A stretch of DNA of 64,000 bases from Lentzea sp. NBRC 105346. GTDB taxonomy: Bacteria > Actinomycetota > Actinomycetes > Mycobacteriales > Pseudonocardiaceae. The stretch spans positions 124,001 through 188,000 of the forward strand of contig NZ_BSTQ01000018.1 of the NCBI RefSeq assembly GCF_030269605.1, in the 5' to 3' direction. Below, in pieces: positions 22,707-31,789 of this stretch. How positions within the stretch are numbered: position 1 is the stretch's first letter; every line of letters begins with the position of its first letter. A program made the translations under genes and the position numbers. The notes beneath the pieces were generated by a model, which saw only the letters and a list, made by a program, of their open reading frames with translations, was not told the DNA's origin and made no database searches.

Positions 22707-23668
22707 GGCCGGTTCTCCTTGCTGAAGGTCTGGTACAGGTACGTGATGATGAAGCCGAGCGAGATCGTCAGCAGGATCACCGCGACCGCGGAACCGCGGC
22801 CGATGCGCGAGGCCTCACCGATGATGTTGTCCGTCACCAGCACGGAGAGCAGCTCGAGTCCGTTGCGCCCCTTGTTGATGACGTAGACGATGTCGAACGC
22901 GCGCAGCGCCTCGATGACCGTCACCACGAGCACGACGATGTTCACCGGCTTCATCACGGGGAACGTGACGCGGAAGAACGTCTGCCACGCGTTGGCGCCG
23001 TCGAGCGCGGCGGCCTCCTTCAACGCGGGGTCCACGGACTTCAAGCCCGCCAAGTACAGCAACATGATGTAGCCGGTGTGCCGCCACGCGGCGGCGACGA
23101 GCACCGCGTACAGGTTGATGTCCGTGTCGCCGAGCCAGTCGATCGGCTTGTCGGACAGGCCCAGCAGGCTGTTCAGCAGACCGTCGTCCGGACGGTAGAT
23201 CAGCTGCCAGATGAAGCCGATCAACGCCAGCGACAGCACCATCGGCAGGTACAGCGCGGACTGGTAGATCCGGCTGAACCGCAGCTGCCGGTCGAGCAGC
23301 ACGGCCAGCAGCAGGCCGATCGACGTCGGCACGGCGATCAGGAACACCAGCCAGATCAGGTTGTGCTGCACCGCTGGCCAGAAGCGCGGGTAGCTCGTGA
23401 AGATGTCGACGTAGTTGCCGACCCCGATCCACTCGATGTCCTCGAACCCGCCGATGCCGTCCCAGGAACTGAACGACAGCGCGATCGACCCGAATGTCGG
23501 CACCCACACGAACAGCACGTGCACGAGCGTGGGGATGCCGAGCATGAGGCCCAGCACCAGTTTGTCGGTCTTGGCGAGCGCGGTGGCCCTGGGACCACGC
23601 CGACGGGGCGGCGAACCCGGTTGGTCCGCCGCCCGCCTGTCGTCCGCTCGCTGTTGCAGAACGGTCAT
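22703..23668 (-). CDS. ABC sugar transporter permease (MalF/CUT1 type)
   Basis: 321 residues. After a charged N-terminus there are six membrane segments; the EAA loop reads DPALKEAAALDGANAWQTFFRVTFPVMKP. It overlaps both neighbours by 4 nt. With the MalG-type permease it forms the membrane channel for the sugar bound by the upstream lipoprotein. Confidence 0.9.
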   Translation of the reverse strand: MTVLQQRADDRRAADQPGSPPRRRGPRATALAKTDKLVLGLMLGIPTLVHVLFVWVPTFGSIALSFSSWDGIGGFEDIEWIGVGNYVDIFTSYPRFWPAVQHNLIWLVFLIAVPTSIGLLLAVLLDRQLRFSRIYQSALYLPMVLSLALIGFIWQLIYRPDDGLLNSLLGLSDKPIDWLGDTDINLYAVLVAAAWRHTGYIMLLYLAGLKSVDPALKEAAALDGANAWQTFFRVTFPVMKPVNIVVLVVTVIEALRAFDIVYVINKGRNGLELLSVLVTDNIIGEASRIGRGSAVAVILLTISLGFIITYLYQTFSKENRP

Positions 23669-24975
23669 TTGAAGATGGACTTCGCTTGGTCGGCCATGCC
23701 CTTCAGCACGGAGTCGATATCATTGGGGTTCTTGATGAACGCGTTGATGCCGTTAGTGGCCGCGTCCGACGCGAAACCGGGGTCGGTGTCGCGGTCGAGG
23801 AACTGCGTGATGTGCTTGGCGCTCTTGATGACCTCGGCCGCCTTCTTCTGCAGCGGCGTGTAGCCCGACGTGTCGGCGGAGGAGTTGGTCGCGACCGCCG
23901 TCGGGTCCGCCTTCAGGTACGCCACCTGGGGCTCACCCGTCGACAGGTACTCGAGCAGCTTGAGCGCGCCGTCCTTGTTCGCCGGCTTCTTCGCCATCAT
24001 GTAGCCGTCGATCGGCGCCTCGACCGTGTCCGTGCCGAACTGCGGGTTGATCTCCGGGAACGGGAAGAAGTCGAGGTCGTCCTGCTCCGCCTTCGGGAAC
24101 TGCTGCCCCACGAAGGAACCGAGCAGGTACATGCCGGACTTCTTCTGCTGCAACGACTGCGCGGCCTCCTGCCACTCGCGGCCCAGCGCGTTCTCCTGGT
24201 GGAACGGCAGCAGCCGCTTCCAGGTGTCGAAGACGTCCTTGACCCGCTTGTCCTGCCAGTCCTCCTTGCCGGCCATGAGGTCGACGTGGAACTGGTAGCC
24301 GTTCTGCCGGAAGTTGATCTGGTCGAACGTGCCCATGCTCGGCCAGCCCTGCTTCTGGGCGTGCGCGATCGGAACCAGGCCGTCGGCCTTCATCTTCGTG
24401 GCCAGCGCGACGAGCTCGTCGAGCGTCTTCGGGACCGCGTAGCCCTTCTCCTGCCAGAGGCTCTTGCGGTAGAAGATGCCCCACGGGTACTGCGTGAACG
24501 GCACGAAGTACTGCTTGCCGTCCGAACCCGTGGACGCCTCCTTGAGCGCGCTCGAGTAGGAGGAGCCGATCTTGCCCCACAGGTCGGTCAGGTCACCGGT
24601 GAGGCCCTTGCCCGCGAAGAACCGCATGCGGTACCCGGCGAACCAGGCGAGCACGTCGTCCGGCTTGCCCTGCAGATAGTTGTTGATCTGCTCCTGGTAC
24701 TGCTCGTGCTGCTTGGTGTTGATGGCGACGGTCAGCCCGCCGGACTTCGCCTCGAAGCCCTTCACGGCCGCGGTGATCGCGTCCTTCGGCACCTGGTCGG
24801 ACAGGTTGTTGCCGAAGCTGACCGTGTTGGCCGAGGAGCCCGAGCCCGAACCGCCGCCACCACAGGCCGCGAGACCGGGCATCGCGGCGACGCCGGCGCC
24901 CGCCAGCATCACCTTGAGCATGGCCCGCCTGCCGAGCAGCGGTAACGGGGTGGAACTGGGCGTGTACCGATCCAT
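23665..24975 (-). CDS. Extracellular sugar-binding lipoprotein of ABC importer
   Basis: 436 residues from ATG 24975, chosen because AGGAG lies 5 nt upstream (ATG 24978 is too close). The signal peptide has a twin Arg (GRRAMLKVMLAGAGVAAMPG) and a lipobox ending LAAC, so it is Tat- or Sec-exported and lipid-anchored. The rest is a family 1 solute-binding protein (NTVSFGNNLSDQV, EAPIDGYMMAKKPANKDGALKLLEYLSTGE). It is the first gene of the operon. Beta- and alpha-galactosidases around it suggest galactosides as ligand. Confidence 0.9.
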   Translation of the reverse strand: MDRYTPSSTPLPLLGRRAMLKVMLAGAGVAAMPGLAACGGGGSGSGSSANTVSFGNNLSDQVPKDAITAAVKGFEAKSGGLTVAINTKQHEQYQEQINNYLQGKPDDVLAWFAGYRMRFFAGKGLTGDLTDLWGKIGSSYSSALKEASTGSDGKQYFVPFTQYPWGIFYRKSLWQEKGYAVPKTLDELVALATKMKADGLVPIAHAQKQGWPSMGTFDQINFRQNGYQFHVDLMAGKEDWQDKRVKDVFDTWKRLLPFHQENALGREWQEAAQSLQQKKSGMYLLGSFVGQQFPKAEQDDLDFFPFPEINPQFGTDTVEAPIDGYMMAKKPANKDGALKLLEYLSTGEPQVAYLKADPTAVATNSSADTSGYTPLQKKAAEVIKSAKHITQFLDRDTDPGFASDAATNGINAFIKNPNDIDSVLKGMADQAKSIFK

Positions 24976-25153
24976 CATCGCTCCTACGGGTGACGTCGGC
25001 TGTGCCAACCGAACACTGACTCAAACAAAGTTGCGCACAATGTGTCCCCAGCCACACATCCTGTCAAGCCCCGTTACGCAGCTGTTAATCGTGGGTACAG
25101 GGCGCATTCGGGCCCACCACGGTGATCCGCCAGCTGATACCGCCGAACAGACC

Positions 25154-25173
25154 CAAACGGGAAGTCCTGTTTG
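25154..25173. promoter_or_regulatory. 20-bp palindrome, candidate operator of galactoside regulon
   Basis: CAAACGGGAAGTCCTGTTTG has arms matching at 8 of 9 positions around a central AG. It is centred in the 241-bp region between the divergent importer and GH42 genes, where one operator could control both arms. The DeoR-family regulator at 27213-28010 is the obvious candidate ligand-responsive protein. Confidence 0.5.
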
Positions 25174-25216
25174 CTTGTGTTGACGTTGTGGGGGTTTGTC
25201 AGCCACCCTTGCGGCC

Positions 25217-27211
25217 GTGACCAGTTGGCCTACCGGCATGCCCGGCCTCGGCTGGGGTGCCGATTACAACCCCGAGCAGTGGCCTGAGCACGTGTGGGCG
25301 GAGGACGTCGAGCTCATGCGGCGGGCCGGCGTGAACCTGGTCAGCGTCGGCATCTTCAGCTGGGCCCGCATCGAGGTGTCGAAGGGCGAGTACCGGTTCG
25401 ACTGGCTCGATCGAGTGATGGACCTGCTGCACGCGGGCGGCATCCGCGTCGACCTCGCCACCGCGACGGCCGCGCCGCCGCCGTGGCTCACCGCCCAGTA
25501 CCCGGAGATGCTGCCGGTGCGGGCGGACGGCGTGCGGTTCAGCCACGGCTCGCGCCAGGCGTACTGCCCGACCTCCCCGATCTACCGCGACCGGGCCACC
25601 GCGCTCGCCGGCGAGATGGCCGCGCACTACCGCGACCACCCCGCGCTCGCGGCGTGGCACGTCGGCAACGAGTACGGCTGCCACATCCCCAAGTGCTACT
25701 GCGACACGTGCGCCGCGTCGTTCCGCGAATGGCTGCGCGCGCGGTACACGCTCGACGAGCTCAACGACGCCTGGTCGACGGCGTTCTGGAGCCAGGGCTA
25801 CACGGACTGGGCGCAGATCCTGCCGCCGCGCGTCACGCCGACGTTCAGCAACCCCGGCCAGCTGCTCGACTTCGACCGGTTCGCCGACGACGCGCTGCTG
25901 GAGCTGTTCAAGGCCGAGCGCGACGTGCTGCGGATGATCACACCGGAAGTGCCGATCACCACGAACTTCATGTCCTACTGGTCGTCCGACGACATGGACT
26001 GCTGGAAGTGGGCGCGCGAGGTCGACTTCGTGTCCACCGACCACTACACGCGGCAGGACTGGCCCCGCCGGCACATCGACCTCGCGATGGCCGCGGACAT
26101 GACGCGCGGCTTCGCGGGCGGACGGCCGTGGCTGCTGATGGAGCACTCGACTTCCGCGGTCAACTGGCAGCCGCGCAACATCGCGAAGCAGCCGGGGGAG
26201 ATGCGGCGGCACTCGTTCGCGCACGTGGCACACGGGGCCGACGGCACGCTGTTCTTCCAGTGGCGGCAGTCGCGCGGCGGCAGCGAGCGCTACCACTCGG
26301 CGATGGTGCCGCACGCGGGCACCGAGACGAAGGTGTACCGCGAGGTCTGTCAGGTCGGCGACGAGTACAAACGGATCGCCGGCGTCGTCGGGTCCACTGT
26401 GGACGCCGATGTCGCGGTGATCTACGACTACGAGTCGCGGTTCGCACTGCGGCAGCCCGCCCATCCGACTTCCGCCTTCGAGTACCAGCAGTGCGTGTTC
26501 GACTGCTATCAGGCGTTGTGGCAGGCCGGGGTCATGGTCGACTTCGTGGCACCGGGCCAGGATCTGTCGAAGTACAAGCTCGTGGTGGTGCCCGCGTTGT
26601 ACGCGGTGCGCGACGCTCACGCCCAACTGGTCGCCGACTACGTGGCGGGCGGCGGGCACGTGCTGATGACGTACCTGTCCGGCGTCGCGGACGAGCACTC
26701 CCGCGTGCGGCTCGGCGGTTACCCCGGCGCGTTCCGGGACGTCCTGGGCGTCTGGACCGAGGAGTTCTACCCGTTGCACGAGGGCGAAACCGTCGCGCTG
26801 GACGACGGTTCGGCCGCCACCGTGTGGACCGAGCACCTGCACGCGCGCGGCGCGTCGGTGATCGCCTCGTACCTGGACGGGCCGTTGCCCGGCGTGCCCG
26901 CGGTGACGCGCAACGAGTTCGGCGACGGCGTCGCGTGGTACGTCGCGTGCGGGCTCGATGAGAGCGGTTTCGCCCGGACGGCGGAATCTGCCTTGGCCGA
27001 GGCGGGAATCACCCCGATGAACTCCGTCGTGAAGTCCGGAGTGGAGCTCGTGCGACGTCGTGGAGACGTATCGTGGCTCTTCGCCGTCAACCACACCGAC
27101 ACCGACGCGGAGATCGCCGCGTCCGGTGTCGAGGTGTTGTCCGGCGAGCGAGTCTCCGGACGCCTCACCGTGCGGGCCGGGGACGTGGTCGTCCTCAGGG
27201 AAGAGGTGTGA
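25217..27211 (+). CDS. GH42 beta-galactosidase
   Basis: 664 residues from GTG 25217 (TTG 25196 is an alternative). Domain A is a TIM barrel: GWGADYNPEQWPEHVWAEDVELM, acid/base Glu in AWHVGNEYGCH, nucleophile Glu in LLMEHSTSAVNWQP. CHIPKCYCDTC forms the four-Cys zinc cluster typical of the family. Domain B is the trimerisation domain (VVVPALYAV, GGGHVLMTYLSG), and domain C ends the protein. No signal peptide, so the enzyme is intracellular. Only 1 bp separates it from the DeoR regulator gene. Confidence 0.95.
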   Translation: MTSWPTGMPGLGWGADYNPEQWPEHVWAEDVELMRRAGVNLVSVGIFSWARIEVSKGEYRFDWLDRVMDLLHAGGIRVDLATATAAPPPWLTAQYPEMLPVRADGVRFSHGSRQAYCPTSPIYRDRATALAGEMAAHYRDHPALAAWHVGNEYGCHIPKCYCDTCAASFREWLRARYTLDELNDAWSTAFWSQGYTDWAQILPPRVTPTFSNPGQLLDFDRFADDALLELFKAERDVLRMITPEVPITTNFMSYWSSDDMDCWKWAREVDFVSTDHYTRQDWPRRHIDLAMAADMTRGFAGGRPWLLMEHSTSAVNWQPRNIAKQPGEMRRHSFAHVAHGADGTLFFQWRQSRGGSERYHSAMVPHAGTETKVYREVCQVGDEYKRIAGVVGSTVDADVAVIYDYESRFALRQPAHPTSAFEYQQCVFDCYQALWQAGVMVDFVAPGQDLSKYKLVVVPALYAVRDAHAQLVADYVAGGGHVLMTYLSGVADEHSRVRLGGYPGAFRDVLGVWTEEFYPLHEGETVALDDGSAATVWTEHLHARGASVIASYLDGPLPGVPAVTRNEFGDGVAWYVACGLDESGFARTAESALAEAGITPMNSVVKSGVELVRRRGDVSWLFAVNHTDTDAEIAASGVEVLSGERVSGRLTVRAGDVVVLREEV

Positions 27212-27212
27212 G

Positions 27213-28010
27213 GTGCTGGCACGGCAACGGCAAGCGGTGATTCTGGAGGAGGTCCGGCGGACCGGGGCGGTGCGCGTCAGCGACCTGGTGGTGCGGCTGG
27301 GCGTCTCGGACATGACCGTGCGCCGGGACCTCGACGTGCTGGCCTCCCGCGGACTGGTGGAAAAGGTTTACGGCGGCGCGACCTCCGTCGTCGGCCGCAG
27401 CACCGACGAGCCGGGCTTCGAGGCGAAGTCCGTGCGCCAGCTGCCGGAGAAGGAGGCGATCGCCGCACAGGCGGCGGGCCTCGTGCGTCCCGGGACCGCG
27501 ATCGGCCTGTCCGCGGGAACGACCACGTGGACGCTCGCGCGGTTCCTCGACGACATCCCCGACTTAACGGTCGTGACGAACTCGATCCGCGTCGCCGACG
27601 TGCTGCAGCAGAGCGGCCGCACCGACCGGACCGTGGTGCTGACCGGCGGCGTGCGTACGCCGTCCGACGCGCTGGTGGGCCCGGTCGCCGTGCAGGCGCT
27701 GCGCTCGCTGCACCTGGACGTGGTGTTCCTCGGCGTGCACGGCATGGCCGAACGCTCGGGTTTCACCACGCCGAACCTGAACGAGAGCGAGACCGACCGC
27801 GCGCTGGTAGACGCCGCCGGGCGCGTGGTCGTCGTCGCTGATCACACGAAGTGGGGAACCGTGGGCATCTCCACGATCGCCGACCTCGACGAGGCCGACG
27901 TGCTCGTGACCGACGAGGGTCTGTCGGCCGACGCGCGCGCGGTGCTCGGCGAGCAGGTCGGTGAGTTGGTGCTGGCCCACGTACCGGGGAGTGGCGAGGA
28001 GCTGGCGTGA
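27213..28010 (+). CDS. DeoR/GlpR-family transcriptional regulator
   Basis: 265 residues from GTG 27213. N-terminal winged helix RQRQAVILEEVRRTGAVRVSDLVVRLGVSDMTVRRDLDVLASRGLVEKVYGGA is the DeoR signature. The C-terminal sugar-phosphate-binding domain shows IGLSAGTTTWTLARFL and VVVADHTKWG. It is sandwiched between GH42 and galT with a GTGA overlap to galT, so it probably represses this cluster until a galactose-derived sugar phosphate accumulates. Confidence 0.92.
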   Translation: MLARQRQAVILEEVRRTGAVRVSDLVVRLGVSDMTVRRDLDVLASRGLVEKVYGGATSVVGRSTDEPGFEAKSVRQLPEKEAIAAQAAGLVRPGTAIGLSAGTTTWTLARFLDDIPDLTVVTNSIRVADVLQQSGRTDRTVVLTGGVRTPSDALVGPVAVQALRSLHLDVVFLGVHGMAERSGFTTPNLNESETDRALVDAAGRVVVVADHTKWGTVGISTIADLDEADVLVTDEGLSADARAVLGEQVGELVLAHVPGSGEELA

Positions 28011-29092
28011 GGCGTACCGCGGGGAAATTGGCGGACGGCCGGGAGATCATCTATTTCGACGACACGCAGGACGCACCCCCTCGGGTCGCGGTGGACACAC
28101 GGGACCTCCCGGTGACCCAGCCGCTGTCCGAGGTGCGGCGCGACCCGCTGACGGGCGAATGGGTGGCGATGGCCGCGCACCGGCAGACCCGCACCTACAA
28201 ACCGCCCGCCGACCTCTGCCCGTTGTGCCCGTCGACACCGGGCCGCCCCACGGAGATCCCCGAGGCCGACTACGACGTCGTCGTCTTCGAGAACCGCTTT
28301 CCCTCGCTCGCGCAGGGCGTGCCCGAGCTGCCGTCCACTGTGGACGACATGCCGCTGGTCGCCCGCGCCGCCGGTCACGGCCGCTGCGAGGTCGTGTGCT
28401 TCACCTCCGACCACAACACGTCGTTCGGTCAGCTGTCGCCCTCGCGTGTGCGCACGGTCGTCGACGCGTGGGCGGACCGCACGGCCGCGCTGTCCGAGAT
28501 TCCCGGTGTGGCACAGGTTTTCCCGTTCGAGAACCGCGGCGAGGAGATCGGCGTCACGCTGCACCACCCGCATGGCCAGATCTACGCCTACCCGTTCGTC
28601 ACGCCGCGCACCACACAGATGCTCGCAGTGGCGTCCGAGTACTTCGCCGAGCACGGCCGTCCGTTGATGGGCGACCTGCTGGCCGCGGAGCTGGCGGCCG
28701 GCCGCCGGATCGTGGCGGAGAGCACGCACTGGGTGGCTTACGTGCCCGCCGCCGCGAAGTGGCCGGTCGAGGTGCACGTCGTGCCGCGCCGCCACGTGCC
28801 GGACCTAACCGGTCTGTCCGATGTGGAGCGTGACGACTTCGCCACGTTGTATTTGACCGTGCTCGGCAGGCTGGACGCGCTGTACGACCGGCCGTTGCCC
28901 TACATCGCGGCGTGGCACCAGGCGCCGGTCGACGTGGGCCGTGACGAGCTGTGGCTGCACCTGCAGGTGTTCTCCGTGCTGCGCACGGCGGACAAGCTGA
29001 AGTACCTCGCCGGCTCCGAGTCCGGCATGGAGGTGTGGATCAACGACGTGACCCCGGAGCAGATCGCGGACCGGCTTCGAACGCACAACTGA
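28007..29092 (+). CDS. galT: Galactose-1-phosphate uridylyltransferase
   Basis: 361 residues from GTG 28007. The HIT-type active site HHPHGQIYAYPF carries the nucleophilic His, and LCPLCPST is the N-terminal zinc Cys pair. VFENRFPSL and HVVPRRHVPDL are further GalT blocks. It exchanges UMP between UDP-glucose and galactose-1-phosphate in the Leloir pathway. galK and galE, normal partners, are not in the window. Confidence 0.95.
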   Translation: MRRTAGKLADGREIIYFDDTQDAPPRVAVDTRDLPVTQPLSEVRRDPLTGEWVAMAAHRQTRTYKPPADLCPLCPSTPGRPTEIPEADYDVVVFENRFPSLAQGVPELPSTVDDMPLVARAAGHGRCEVVCFTSDHNTSFGQLSPSRVRTVVDAWADRTAALSEIPGVAQVFPFENRGEEIGVTLHHPHGQIYAYPFVTPRTTQMLAVASEYFAEHGRPLMGDLLAAELAAGRRIVAESTHWVAYVPAAAKWPVEVHVVPRRHVPDLTGLSDVERDDFATLYLTVLGRLDALYDRPLPYIAAWHQAPVDVGRDELWLHLQVFSVLRTADKLKYLAGSESGMEVWINDVTPEQIADRLRTHN

Positions 29093-29104
29093 AACCCAGG
29101 TGTG

Positions 29105-29122
29105 TTTAAGGCTGCTCTCAGG
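29105..29122 (+). promoter_or_regulatory. Degenerate direct repeat, candidate MprA operator before pepD
   Basis: TTTAAGG (29105-29111) and TCTCAGG (29116-29122) are 11 bp apart, as in the mprA upstream region. In mycobacteria pepD is a direct MprA target, which makes a shared site plausible. Confidence 0.3.
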
Positions 29123-29143
29123 CGTGCACAACACACTATGGGC

Positions 29144-30541
29144 ATGACCGAGAGCAACGAGCCAGCGCCGCAGCCCAACCCGTGGGAGCGAGACGCCGGT
29201 CAAGCGGACTCCGGTGCCGGGAAGCAGGGTCCCGCGTCTCCGGAACCCGGCCAGCCGGATCCTTTGCAGGGGGGATCCGGCCAGCCGGGGCAGCAGCCCG
29301 AAACCCCGGCTGAGCCGGCGGCGGGAACGCCGGCTCAGCCGGGTACAGATAGCCAGTTCAGTGCCGAAGGCCATGGCCGGACACAGCAGTTCTCCGGCCA
29401 GTACTACGCCCCGCCCGGCTACCAGCCCCCGCCCGCCCCGCTCGCGGGCCCCGCCGCACGTGGCAACGGCCGCGCCAAGGTGGTCGCGGGCGTGGCGGCC
29501 CTCGTGCTCGCCGTGGGCGGCCTCTCCGGCGCGCTGGGCGGCTACCTCGGCCACCGGTTCGCGACCGAGACCAGCTCGTCGGCGAACGCGCTGAACCAGC
29601 CCAAGCCGATCCAGCAGACCGGCAACGTGTCGTCCGGCTCGATCGAGGCCGTCGCCCAGGCCGTGCTGCCGTCCGTGGTCCAGATCCAGGTCACGACCAG
29701 TCGTGGCGCGGGCGAGGGCTCGGGCTTCATCACCAGCGCCGACGGCCAGATCGTCACGAACAACCACGTCATCGAGGGCGCCGCGGGCGGTGCCGGTGAG
29801 ATCAAGGTCGTCTTCCAGGACGGCAGGACCGCCGACGCCAAGATCCTCGGCCGCGACCCGAGCTCCGACGTGGCCGTCATCAAGGCCAACGGGGTGTCCG
29901 GCCTGCCGATCGTGCAGCTGGGTAGCTCGTCCGACCTGAAGATCGGCCAGCAGGTCGTGGCGATCGGCTCGCCGTTCGAACTGTCCGGCACGGTGACGTC
30001 CGGCATCGTCAGCTCGCTCGACCGGCCCGTGTCCGCCGGCGAGGGCACCAACCGTTCGCAGGCCACCGTGCTGAACGCGATCCAGACCGACGCGGCCATC
30101 AACCCCGGCAACTCCGGCGGGCCGCTGGTGAACATGCAGGGCCAGGTCGTGGGCATCAACTCCGCGATCTACAGCCCCAACAACGGTTCCGGCCAGGCCG
30201 GTTCGGTCGGCATCGGGTTCGCGATTCCCATCGACCAGGCCCGCCGCACGGCCGACGAGATCGTGAAGACCGGCAAGGCCAAGCAGACCGTGCTCGGCGT
30301 GGAGGTCACGCCCGCGGACGGTGGTGGCGCGAAGATCGGGAAGGTCACCGGCGGCGGGGCCGCCGAGAAGGCCGGCCTGAAGGTCGGTGACGTGATCACC
30401 AAGTTCGGGAACCGCCGGATCGACTCCTCGGACACGCTCGTCGCCGCGGTGCGCTCCAAGGCGCCCGGTGACCGCGTGACCATCACGTTGTCCGACGGCA
30501 AGACCGTGGAAGCCACCCTCGGCGGTGTCGAGGTGGAGTAG
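29144..30541 (+). CDS. pepD: HtrA/DegP-like serine protease with PDZ domain, PepD-like
   Basis: 465 residues from ATG 29144 (ATG 29138 and GTG 29102 are in frame, but the latter would place the putative operator inside the gene). A long Pro/Gln/Gly-rich cytoplasmic tail (~110 residues) precedes one membrane anchor (VVAGVAALVLAVGGLSGALGGYLG). The trypsin-like domain has His in TNNHVIEG, Asp in SSDVAVIK and Ser in GNSGGPLV. A C-terminal PDZ domain follows (AEKAGLKVGDVITKFGNRRI). It degrades or refolds damaged envelope proteins and in mycobacteria feeds back on MprAB signalling. Confidence 0.93.
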   Translation: MTESNEPAPQPNPWERDAGQADSGAGKQGPASPEPGQPDPLQGGSGQPGQQPETPAEPAAGTPAQPGTDSQFSAEGHGRTQQFSGQYYAPPGYQPPPAPLAGPAARGNGRAKVVAGVAALVLAVGGLSGALGGYLGHRFATETSSSANALNQPKPIQQTGNVSSGSIEAVAQAVLPSVVQIQVTTSRGAGEGSGFITSADGQIVTNNHVIEGAAGGAGEIKVVFQDGRTADAKILGRDPSSDVAVIKANGVSGLPIVQLGSSSDLKIGQQVVAIGSPFELSGTVTSGIVSSLDRPVSAGEGTNRSQATVLNAIQTDAAINPGNSGGPLVNMQGQVVGINSAIYSPNNGSGQAGSVGIGFAIPIDQARRTADEIVKTGKAKQTVLGVEVTPADGGGAKIGKVTGGGAAEKAGLKVGDVITKFGNRRIDSSDTLVAAVRSKAPGDRVTITLSDGKTVEATLGGVEVE

Positions 30542-30548
30542 TCGGGGG

Positions 30549-30581
30549 ACGTCCGGCCCGGCCGCCGCCGGGGCCGGACGT
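30549..30581 (+). terminator. GC-rich hairpin terminator after pepD
   Basis: ACGTCCGGCCC (30549-30559) pairs perfectly with GGGCCGGACGT (30571-30581) around an 11-nt GC-rich loop, 8 bp after the pepD stop. There is no T-run, as is common in high-GC actinobacteria. Confidence 0.6.
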
Positions 30582-30695
30582 GACGACACGAGGCCGTGTC
30601 CTGCGGGTACTGCCCCACACGCGGGACGCGGTCTCTGCTCGTTCAGTGTGGACTCGCCGCCACTTCGAAACCCAACTGCCCCTAAGGTGATCGGT

Positions 30696-31196
30696 ATGGA
30701 ACGCAGCGCGCAGCGCCTCGGACGCGCCCTGGTCGTGATCGTGGACGACCGGGTGGCGCATGGCGAGCAGGACGACAACTCAGGCCCACTCGTCACCGAA
30801 CTGCTCGAGGAAGCAGGCTTCATCGTCGACGGCACCGTTGCGGTCGAGGGTGAGGTGGTCGACATCCGCGCCGCTCTCAACACCGCGGTCATCGGCGGCG
30901 TCGACCTCGTGGTGACCGTTGGCGGCACCGGCGTCTCGCCGCGTGACGTCACCCCGGACGCCACACAGGGCGTGCTGGACCGCCCCATCCACGGCATCGC
31001 GGAGGCCTTGCGCGCCTCCGGCCTCGCCGCGGGCGCGGTCGACGCGGGCATCTCGCGCGGGCTGGTCGGTGTTTCCGGCAGCACGCTCGTGGTGAACCTG
31101 GCCGGGTCGCGCGCCGCCGTTCGCGACGGCATGGCGACCCTCTCGGCACTGGTGCCCTACGTCATCGAACAGCTGTCCGGCCTTGACGAAGAATGA
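30696..31196 (+). CDS. moaB2: MoaB/Mog-family molybdopterin biosynthesis protein
   Basis: 166 residues from ATG 30696. VVIVDDRVAHGEQDDNSGPLVTELLEEAGF and LVVTVGGTGVSPRDVTPDAT are the MPT-binding motifs. GISRGLVGVSGSTLVVNLAGSRAAVRDG completes the MogA/MoaB fold. It adenylylates molybdopterin before Mo insertion. In mycobacteria moaB2 also follows pepD; reports of interaction with the MprAB/SigE network there suggest more than cofactor synthesis. Confidence 0.88.
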   Translation: MERSAQRLGRALVVIVDDRVAHGEQDDNSGPLVTELLEEAGFIVDGTVAVEGEVVDIRAALNTAVIGGVDLVVTVGGTGVSPRDVTPDATQGVLDRPIHGIAEALRASGLAAGAVDAGISRGLVGVSGSTLVVNLAGSRAAVRDGMATLSALVPYVIEQLSGLDEE

Positions 31197-31353
31197 TCGG
31201 TCTCAGCCTGCCGACGACGCCGCTCGGCGCCGTCGGCTGGCTGAGGTGTTCGGTGAGGTGCTGCCCGAGACCACGTCGGACGAACGCGGTGCGGACTCGG
31301 ATGACCGCGAGTCCTGGTACAAGGAGAACAAACCCCCTCACCACGGGGACTGA
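31183..31353 (+). CDS. Small conserved hydrophilic protein
   Basis: 56 residues starting at TTG 31183 inside the end of moaB2 (14-nt overlap) and ending 1 nt before the mscL stop on the other strand. It reads MTKNDRSQPADDAARRRRLAEVFGE, then a charged middle and the C-terminus DRESWYKENKPPHHGD. Strand choice rests on the overlap with moaB2 and on a coherent, strongly charged composition; I recall similar ends (ESWYKENKPPHHG) in related actinobacteria at this position, but this was not searched. Function unknown. The minus-strand frame over it is not coding. Confidence 0.65.
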   Translation: MTKNDRSQPADDAARRRRLAEVFGEVLPETTSDERGADSDDRESWYKENKPPHHGD

Positions 31354-31755
31354 CTAGCGCTCGCTCTTCTGCTGCGCGGCCAGCAGGTCCCGGATCTCCT
31401 TGAGCACCTCGACGTCCGTCGGCTCCTTCGGGCCGGGCTCCTCGCCCCGCTTGCGGCGCTCCTGGATCTTCTGCAACGGCAGCACCAGGACGAAGTACAC
31501 CACCGCCGCGATGATCACGAAGTTGATGATCGCGTTGAGCAGGCCGCTGATGTCGACGTACGTCGCGTCCTTGCTGGGGATGATGTTGAACCCGAGGCCC
31601 TTGGTCTCGGTGCCGCCGAAGGCGTTGAGCAGCGGCTTGATGATGCTTCCGGTGAAGGCGGTGACGATCGCGGTGAACGCGGTGCCGATGACCACGGCGA
31701 CCGCCAGGTCCACGACGTTCCCGCGCATCAGGAAGTCCTTGAATCCCTTCAGCAC
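31354..31755 (-). CDS. mscL: Large-conductance mechanosensitive channel
   Basis: 133 residues. MLKGFKDFLMRGNVVDLAVAVVIGTAFTAIVTAF is the MscL N-terminal helix and pore TM1; NAIINFVIIAAVVYFVLVLPLQKIQERRKRGEEP is TM2 and the cytoplasmic start. It opens under membrane tension to release solutes on hypo-osmotic shock. It converges on the moaB2 operon as in mycobacteria. Confidence 0.96.
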   Translation of the reverse strand: MLKGFKDFLMRGNVVDLAVAVVIGTAFTAIVTAFTGSIIKPLLNAFGGTETKGLGFNIIPSKDATYVDISGLLNAIINFVIIAAVVYFVLVLPLQKIQERRKRGEEPGPKEPTDVEVLKEIRDLLAAQQKSER

Positions 31756-31789
31756 TGTCTTGCTCCTCTATGCAGTTCTTACCGGGGGG

